Part shown: positions 56,270-64,000 of the stretch, one piece after another
How the letters are laid out: the number at the start of each line of letters is the position of its first letter
Position numbering within the stretch: the stretch's first letter is position 1
The notes under the pieces: model-generated
Databases searched by the model: none
The model's input: only the letters and a program-made list of their open reading frames with translations
Told to the model about the DNA's origin: nothing
DNA from: Ancylostoma caninum
Lineage: Eukaryota > Nematoda > Chromadorea > Rhabditida > Ancylostomatidae
Direction: 5' to 3'
Assembly: GCA_037903475.1 (NCBI GenBank)
Contig: JBAJFG010000180.1
Coordinates: 732,091-796,090, forward strand
DNA: 64,000 nt
Position numbers and translations under genes: made by a program

Positions 56270-57865
56270 AAACAAATGTTAAATGTTTGTTCGCAGTTCA
56301 GCTGTGAATATAAAAACAATTTCTAAAATCGAAGGCACCTCCAGTGGTAGTGGTAGTGACTTGCAAAAGCAAGTTGTCAAGTAGACTCATGCGCGCAGGT
56401 ATTCTTTGCCATCACTGCTCTAACACTAAGCGGACAGGCTCCAAATTCCAGTGTTGTGTAGGGGGAGCTTTCTACAATAGAATGTAGAAGAAACCTTGGA
56501 AAATTTTAGAGACTAGCCTAGTACCACTAGAGTTATCTTTCGTCTTCCATCAGGCCGTGGTCGGAAATGTGTGGAAATCACACTATAGGGATGGCACGAC
56601 CTCTATGGCCACACTAAGCCAACCCAATAGCAACTTAAATAACCTATAAAATCGGGAATTTGTCAACATCTGCTTTTGTAACAGCTTAAAGTCGAGGGGG
56701 AGGCGCACCCATCGTGGCACGGTGGTATTCCTTGTATGAATCCTTCCAAAGCTTCTACTCAGCTTTATGGTACGCGCTCAAACTTTTATGTAATATAGCT
56801 TATGATTTGCGCTTTAACGTCGTTAGCATGCACCAGTCCATGATATTCAGATTAATGCTGCATGGGAGTTAGATTTCAGCAAAGGACTTCCTCCGCGCAC
56901 CATTCCACGACACGCAGTTGTTCCATTAGCAGATTTTGAGTCTTACTGAAACATCCTAGTGGCTTCCAATATAAATTTAATGCAGCAAGGTCTCTTCTCA
57001 TCTATAATGTTGTTCAAATAAGACTGAGCGTGACATTGATGTTGTGAATCACAAAAATCTAGGAAAATTTGCTCTAACCAGGCATCTTTACAAAAGCATG
57101 ATGAAATTCTCAAAGGAAGAGAGAAAACGGAATTCCGTTCCTATCCCAGAATTCTCCAGTGCTTCTTACATCTACGCAATTTTTCTGATGAGAATAAAAC
57201 AGCTTTGTCTTTGCAAAAGACTCAAGTTCTAAGATGAGACGGATGCTACGTGCCGCGATGGGTGCGCCTCCCACACGACTTTGAGCTATTACAAAGGTAA
57301 CTGGCGACATACTCTCGATCTGCTAGGTTGTATGAGTCACTATCGAGTAGATTTAGTGCAGCCATAGAGACCATAGAGATCATGCCATTGCGTTGAATTC
57401 TGCTGCTGTTATGGTAGTAAATACGGTGTGCAAGAGCTTATGGCGCAACCTGAATAATCGTTCCTTTCTCTCACTTTAGGGCAGCAAAAATTGAGATAAA
57501 CAGTCAGCTGATGTGGTCTTACACTTACCTTAGAAAATTTCCATGTGTTTTTCAGAATCTAGGTACTAGGGCCTTTCCAAGGCTCCAAAGAAATTTGGAT
57601 TCTGTTTGGAAAGGTCAGAGAATGCACGAGATGCATTTTCTTCCACTTTGTGCGCGCCAGCGCCACTGGCTCACCACCGGTTCTCCAGGCCAGTGCGCTA
57701 GTGAAGGAAGAATACTTGCATCTAAAAGTAGAATTTATGGTTGCGAGTAAATCGCAAACATTTATCAACTATCAATTTCAACTTTCTTCCCTTCTTGCTT
57801 TAGCGAGAGATTATTTTTGTTCAAAGATTTTTGCCGTACCCTGTACATACATATAATGCCCGTAC
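56270..57865. other. No recognisable gene
   Basis: AT-rich. Short open frames near 57044-57310 on both strands lack a recognisable domain. Confidence 0.4.
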
Positions 57866-57869
57866 ACAT

Positions 57870-58732
57870 TCAATGCCTCTGCGATTCTAAGATGAAATCG
57901 AGTGCGTCCTCGTCCTTGAAAAAGGACTGACTAACTCCGATCACTCCACACTTCTCTCTTCGGCATATACACAAATATTTCCAGTTGTAGTTGAAGTAAG
58001 GTGGAGTAAGGAAAAGGGAACATCCAGGAAATCGCTGAGTTTGTAGCTTTGAATGCAGCACTTCGTTCAGAAGAGTTTGCTGACAATGAGCTAAGGGATG
58101 GCAGAACAAATAACTCGTAGTCACATCCCTGGGTTTCATTCTGATTACTCACTCTGAACTAGAGCTGAAGATTTTATGTCTTCAGGACTCGGATTCCATA
58201 ACGTATGATGCACTGATACGTGGCGGCCGTGGGAGGGACTAGTACCACTTAGATGCAATCCTATTTTGTTTGACATCTTGTACGTTAGTTGGTCCTTCTA
58301 ACTTTTTGCACCGCAAGACAGTAGCAGTAGTAGAAGCCCTTATAAATGTTGGAGAGACAGAGATGGCCAACAATAGTAACTACATCATTTGAAGGTGTAA
58401 AAGCTGCCAGATGGCAGCGTCCCGTTCCTTCTTCATTTGCGTCGACGTTCAGCACATGTGGTTGCAGTAATTCAGACACTACTTTTCTAGAAGCACGAAG
58501 ATCTCTGGAGGTGCATATGTCAGTATACGGTTCTTCTACGCTGTAAAAAGGTCGTAAAAGGAGGATTACGTACTTGTTCTGAGGATCTCAAAGGTCTAGA
58601 AGAAAAAGGCTTGATAAACTTCAGGAACATATTCATTCCACAGGCTGCAATGCGGTGGAAGAAAAGCCCGAAAATTGGAGATATACGCTATTAGAAGCTC
58701 ACTTGGAGGAAAGATCGGGATCTTAATTTCAT
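57870..58732 (-). CDS. Host gene exons, possibly ankyrin-repeat protein
   Basis: Minus-strand candidate exons: 58732-58620 (IPIFPPSELLIAYISNFRAF, donor GAA|GTTTAT), 58540-58372 (acceptor TTTTTACAG; VVSELLQPHVLNVDANEEGT then HLAAF, an ankyrin-like pattern), and a terminal exon ending at 57870 (FKDEDALDFILESQRH then stop). The first two do not join in phase with the boundaries I chose, so an exon or boundary is missing. I cannot name the gene. The N-terminal exons at 60978-61348 may belong to it. Confidence 0.35.
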
Positions 58733-58999
58733 CTGGCTGAAAATGGTTACAGTAGCGGTCGCAGAGGGGTAGAGATGGTCTAAAGCAGGATTTCTACCAA
58801 AAATGAAATCCGTACGGGCGAAATAGCGAAATCCAGGCTGGTAAGGGAATGGTTCCAAACTTTAACAAATAAAGGCAAATATCTAGCACAAAAAAACAGT
58901 AAAAAATGAGCTGATACAAAAATTTCATAGAGTATTTCTGAAAAATTCGCAAACTATCCTCGGTAGGCCCCCTTTGCTATCGCTACTTGTGATCGCCCT

Positions 59000-60970
59000 G
59001 TTCCTGAGTGTCAAATCAGCTTGCGCCAGAACTCCGGAAACTTGGAGTGGTTCGGATATCGATTATTTCTATCCGTTCACATTGATACGCCGTCATGTGG
59101 CAGACGTGCTCCCCTGGCTGCCCGGGTCAGGTCGGGTGACACGGCAAATCAGAGGGATTTAGAGCGTAACCGCAATTGCTCATTCCTAGCTACACTGAGA
59201 AACAAGTCAGATACACGTGCCTCATTCCTCATTTAGAAGTTCATCTCACATTAATAGGGCCGGATTAAATATGGTCGTGCATCCGTCATGGCTGTCCCGT
59301 CCAAGAAGGCACATCACTACATGGCCTTGCAAAATCGTTGAAAAACAAGCGGTTGTACTGCGAAGAGACTTGGCAGCGAAGTGAATAGAATTGCTTAGTT
59401 GCTCTTTGATCTTCAAGGGTATTAGGTTGGTGCATAATCATCCAGCGCTTTCTTAATTCACATTTTTGTGTATCGAAATTGCCGTACTCATCTATCTCTT
59501 CAGAATCATCTCTGTTTTTCACGTTATTCTCCACCATTGCTTGGCACTCGAAAAGTATGACAAATGGTGAGAATCACTTGATATACCCTTCGTCTGTCAT
59601 CGCAACACAGCCAGAGAGACTGAATATTCGCCGAATCGCAGAGGAGAAAGAAAATCCCGGATAATTCGCATCATCCTAATAACTGCACTAACACCCCACA
59701 CATTTATTCACAGTAGCAACTTGAAGCATTGTGCTGGTATAACCCTTCAATATCTGTCCTATTGATATAGCTCATGAACAAATGTATCAAAAGGTAATTA
59801 GAGGGGAGAAACAGTAAAAAAGGGAACCAACTTCTCATTTTTGCTCTTAATTTGATTACTCGAAATAAACAAAACACTACGAAACATGTGCCCGAGGGAA
59901 TTATCGATTTTGGACGGACACCACGTCAGCGTTAAAAAAATATATATATGCGTGCTACGTAATATGCTAACAACATACGTACATGCAGATTACCAAGAAT
60001 AACTTATTTTGCTTTTGCCCACAGTGCAATCCTACGTAGGTACAGCACATTTGTTGTCCAAGCAGACTTGCAGCAGCTAGTATTGCCGAATAGTGGAAGA
60101 CTTAGCAAGATAGATTACGTTTTGCCCCTGAAAACCGCCCACTCTGGACACGGGGGAGGCCTTGAACCTTCTCGGATAGTTTCATGAATCCCACCACAGG
60201 CCAGCACTTCATCGCTTTTCATCTCTGCTCTATCACGGTAGCCAGAGCCAGTGTTTCAGAGAAACAAAAACAGCACTTGAGAATGGACGGAAACCTCAAA
60301 ACATGTCTTGGATGGCGCGCAAAGTTCAACATCAAATCAATATACTGTAATAGGTTTTAAACTACTGAAACAAGCCAGCTGATACATCTTCTCTCTATAT
60401 CTTGAAGCCACTACGTACTATTGTTTGGCATTCCAAAAACTACGACAAGTTGTCGAAAATAGTCTGGTATTCTCTATGAAAAAGATGCTATATGCACAGA
60501 AGAAAAGAAATGACTGATAACCTGGCATGGAACAAACTTCTTCTGCAGAAATGTTTTCTTGTGTGCTAGGCCCTCTACGTAGACCGCTTATGCCTAGCTC
60601 TGCGATTTTTTATTTTTTCTCTCATTTGCCTAGAAAAATTGACGGAATGGACAGACGGCGACAGCCCAGTGCATTTTCGCGCTCATAACACCTTCTTCGC
60701 TTAACTTGCTCTGCGTATTGTTCGTTACTCCACTAGAAGTTTACGACCTCTCAAAATACAAGCACTGGCAGCCGTTGTGAAGTGTGGGCTGACGTTACGC
60801 TCTGTAGAGGGATGAGCACACAAAAAAATCTTAAGGAGATCTCGAACATACGACTGGCATGGGCGACAACTGTTTTCACAGCAAAGAATGAAAGCACTTG
60901 AAAAAGAAATAAAACGATGATGTCAGAATAATCAAAGACTCAAAAAAAAAAACGACAACTTTTGTGTGGA
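59000..60970. other. No gene recognised; possible mariner-end relic
   Basis: TTAGGTTGGTGCATAATCAT at about 59422-59441 resembles a mariner end. Next to it is a minus-strand open frame starting at 59537 (MVENNVKNRDDSEEIDEYGN). No complete element or exon chain is seen. Confidence 0.3.
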
Positions 60971-60977
60971 CACGAAC

Positions 60978-61348
60978 CTGTACTTTGAGGATATTGTATC
61001 TAATGGTCCTATGGGCCCTTCTGTCGATAGCGTTTCTGCAGAAATTGTTGGAGGAACCGATGGTTTGAGCCCCAAAAGCCTCATGGACTCCTCGATCAGA
61101 GAAGATGATGCGCCGGACATTTCATTCTGCGAAAAGCAATTCGTTAATACCAGAACATGTTAGCAGGTGCAAGGGCGAATATAATAATGAATCCATAATG
61201 GTCTACAATGAATCCATAATGGTCCGTACTGGACTGCATGATTATTATGTACCTTTGGTGCTGAGGCTACTGTGGATGTAGCAACCAAATCACCACTGTG
61301 GCTCGACTGCCCCGATTTGTCCTCTTTATCTTCCTCCTGGTCTGCCAT
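60978..61348 (-). CDS. First two coding exons of a host gene
   Basis: Exon 1: 61348-61253, ATG then ADQEEDKEDKSGQSSHSGD, with donor AAG|GTACAT. Exon 2: 61126-60978, acceptor TTTTCGCAG, reading NEMSGASSSLIEESMRLLGL and ending SSKYR, donor CAG|GTTCGT. They join in phase 0. The N-terminus is acidic and Ser-rich with no signal peptide, so a cytoplasmic or nuclear protein is likely. Downstream exons should lie to the left; candidates are those at 57870-58732 or the exons from 53818 down. Confidence 0.5.
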
Positions 61349-61349
61349 C

Positions 61350-63690
61350 ACGCAAATTACCTTTCAAGACGAATTTCGTTAAAGCAAATATGTTCAAAAT
61401 GGGCAAAAAATGAGCAACCACGCCTAATTCTGCGATTAACATTCGCATGCGAGGTTAGAATTAACTCAAGATGGGAAATGCCCAACAAGAGGGTGCATTC
61501 AGGTAGCTACATCAACGAAAAGAATGCAGTGGATGTAGGGGTTATTCATGACTTGAGCAGAATAGAAAAAGGGCTGAGGAAAAGGTGCTGAATATGAAAA
61601 TCAAAATCAACACGGCTTGGTGGGTCTTGAAAAACGGATTGGAAGAAATGTAAACTCTCAGGATACCGACGGTGAATCTACTGAAATCCCAATCATTAAG
61701 AATATAGAATGAAACTGGTTTTTCGCATTAAGCGCGCTACTACGGAGACGTTAATATGCAAAGATCTGAAACAAATAGCCGATTATGGACTGAGCTTGAA
61801 ACTGCGTTTGTGAGAGTGAAGAACGTAAGCGTGGGGGTGTGTTGTGCGTCGCTCTTTCGCGAGCACTGTGTAAAGCTAAGACGGAGTGTGAGGAAGCGAG
61901 CGGGAGAGGGAAAAGAGGAGAGCATCCCGCAAGTCCACGGAGCTCGTTCCTCTCAATCCGATCCAACAGTCGGGGCCGTCACTTCACATCGCACATAGTG
62001 CAGCAAATCCAGAAAACGTGCCATGCCGCAGAAAGTGAAATCACAAGAGATGACATTTGACAATTTCAGCAATATGCTCTAAGTGGTCCAAAATATTGAG
62101 TCAAGAATACTCCTCGAGATTAAAAATTCTCGTATGATCAAACCGGGGTACGGGTCCTAGACATAAATATACTTTATTAACGGGTTATGGCCGAGCTATT
62201 GCTATGCTTAGGATATATGTACTGCTATTCAATGGAAACTTGTCCGCTGTATGCACTCGTTTCATTGAAGGGTCTCTTTATCCGACTGAGATCCCATTGA
62301 TAGAGACCCATTGTCTGCTTCTCTAGCTATTCGTGTGGTCTCTCGCTGACCTAGCGAAGAGAACGAGTACATGGATGGATTAATTGTAATGGATAGCAAA
62401 GTGAATAAGAAGAGATGGGAACGAATATATAGCCGCTATGTTACTGTTATACTTCGCTGTCGGACATATTAGGCATGGCCAACGTTCTGCTTCCCTGGGC
62501 TCATATCCGATGTATTTCACCGTGGCAGGAAAAACGCAGCGACTTTATATTCGTTTCTCACCTACGCTATTCAATATGATTTGTATCTCTTTTTCATGGG
62601 ACAAATGCCTGCTGGTGTGTTGGGCATGGAACAACACTAACGGATGAAGCAGATAGTGGGGCTTAACCAGTCGGATATCAAAAGTACAAAGATGTCCCGT
62701 AATGAAAAGAATGGATACACATATCCAAAGATGAGGTTTTTTTTGTATTTCTTATAAGTTCCTATTGGACATTATTCGTCAAAAAAATCATACCGATATA
62801 TAAGTTGGAGCCCGTTTGTCTGAGTGGACAAAATATATTGGATACGCGCCTATATCAGATGCCAAGCACTTCCTATCGAATTAGATAGTGACCCTTAAAT
62901 CTTATTGAATAACCTCCGTTGTGTTACCTATTACTTAATTTCGGCTTCAAACCTTCATTTCGTCTTCAGATGGCTTTAACTTTTTCAAATTTCCAATACC
63001 TCCAATATTTCAGCACCAGGTGGGAGCTGCCTCTACAAATGACATTAACAGAACTAGATACGTAGATGTATGAGAAATCTCACGTACACACTTTGTTAGA
63101 AGTGGCCGAGCTTAAAATAAGAGTCACTCTTGAGGGAAGCGGAATGGAACTGCATAACTTTGTGGGACAGTGCTGTTAGAGAAACCTTGTGCATTTGCAG
63201 AACTATGTTTTATTCAAACAACACATTATTTAGGAGCGAGCGTTCAGTGCTTAGGAGGGGGGGGGGGAGGGGAAGCAGCAGCAGCATCAGCAGCAGCAAA
63301 TGATCCTTTATTTCCGAAGATTTAAGTACAAGTCCGACTTCACAAGAGTGGTGAATGCATCTGCCATATGGAATTGTAATCAAGGAGAGTACATAGCCTT
63401 TCGCTTCCAATCATGAAGAAGTGCTAGCTGCTGTGCTTTCTGGCAGTAAGAGATTAAGCAAATGATGGTGAATGAGTGATTTTATCGGTAAACTATGCCA
63501 TCTTCCTCAGCGCAAAAAAAGAAATGCTTTTTGGGTGGTTAACAACGCTGATTCATACAAGATCAGAGGAGCCTGCTATCACATATCCAACATACTGTCT
63601 CACTCAACTACGGAAAGATTGATTGTGATTGCAACAATGTTTTTGCACCAGGCAATTGCTCCATGGAGGTAGGTAGTAGACACTTGACTC
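61350..63690. other. No recognisable gene; some hairpins and low complexity
   Basis: Upstream region of the gene starting at 61348, moderately GC-rich at 61800-61960. GGGTCTCT/AGAGACCC arms lie near 62269-62311. A poly-G and AGCAGCAGC run lies at about 63258-63300. No exon chain is seen. Confidence 0.4.
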
Positions 63691-63699
63691 GATGGGAAT

Positions 63700-63835
63700 T
63701 TTTTTCGAATAGTCGATATTTCGAATAATTCGATTTTGCGACATTCTCGAATTGTCGACTTTTCGAATAACTCGGTTTTCCAGCTTCTAAGAATAGTCGA
63801 TATTTCGAATAACTCGATTTTTAGACTTTTCGTAT
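63700..63835. repeat. 42-bp tandem repeat, three copies
   Basis: CGAATAGTCGATATTTCGAATAA... recurs at about 63706, 63748 and 63790. The unit itself is built of TTCGAA/TCGA palindromes. Confidence 0.8.
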
Positions 63836-64000
63836 CGATATTTGATCGAGTCAACATTATTAACTACGGAACTTGATAACTACATGCCATAGATTTCAGT
63901 CCAGAATCTATTTTCTATTTATTAAATTATTCAAGGTATGCACCTAAGTGGTGTATAATCTGTTAGCTCAGAGATGGCACCTGGTTGACTTTGTGTGCAA

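Noticed and set aside
58974..59162. Plus-strand secreted peptide with signal-like N-terminus
   Set aside because: It has no ATG start (only TTG) and no acceptor or polyA support; the hydrophobic run is likely chance.
60001..60186. Plus-strand exon after TTTTGCCCACAG
   Set aside because: Open for about 54 codons but no partner exon, motif or donor; chance cannot be excluded.

Overview
The window is eukaryotic nuclear DNA, almost certainly from a nematode and probably a strongylid or hookworm-like species. Genes are cut into small exons separated by short introns with TTTTCAG-type acceptors. The transposable elements are typical of nematodes: a BEL/Pao element with a phlebovirus-Gc-like env, RTE and CR1-like LINEs, a mariner and hAT MITEs. 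The species cannot be told from the sequence. Most of the 64 kb is mobile or decayed DNA.

Layout: 1-3.8 kb holds a 172-bp repeat block and small foldback sequences. 3825-24044 is one very large minus-strand Ty3/gypsy-type element: two about 552-bp LTRs that are almost identical, flanked by the 4-bp duplication TACT. Read on the minus strand, it has a 5' LTR, a tRNA-Gln-like primer site, a 273-aa acidic ORF, Gag, and an in-frame glycoprotein that continues into protease-RT-RNase H-integrase. Next to the 3' LTR lies a serine-rich zinc-knuckle ORF. Between integrase and that ORF sit two plus-strand (antisense) paralogous genes, each with one intron at the same place and phase, encoding small EGF-like single-pass membrane proteins of 119 and 118 aa.

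Nested inside this element, between Gag and the glycoprotein, is a 6276-bp DNA transposon (14046-20321) with perfect 30-bp terminal inverted repeats and a 3-bp target duplication. It contains no transposase. It carries broken exons of at least two or three host genes: a TIA-1/ROX-8-type RNA-binding protein, an exportin-7-like exon and an unrecognised gene.

24-32.4 kb: host-gene exon remnants (perhaps UBE2O-like), an RTE endonuclease fragment, foldback elements, a 118/236-bp higher-order tandem array joined to a truncated CR1-like LINE, and a minisatellite. 32482-41935: a complete but decayed BEL/Pao element (292-bp LTRs, 5-bp duplication AGCTG, tRNA-Gly primer site) with Gag, protease, RT, integrase, a phlebovirus-Gc-like env hit by a hAT MITE, and again a zinc-knuckle ORF next to the 3' LTR. 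42120-43405: a dead mariner. 45.0-53.8 kb: exons of an unrecognised minus-strand host gene with an RTE LINE in one intron. 55.7-61.4 kb: a foldback DNA element and exons of one or two further minus-strand host genes.

The most interesting part is the giant gypsy element. Its glycoprotein lies inside the Gag-Pol frame. Gag has no zinc knuckle, while a separate 3' ORF has three. It also carries an antisense EGF/transmembrane gene pair. Several of its extra ORFs start directly after a splice-acceptor AG, which suggests spliced-leader or cis splicing to express them.
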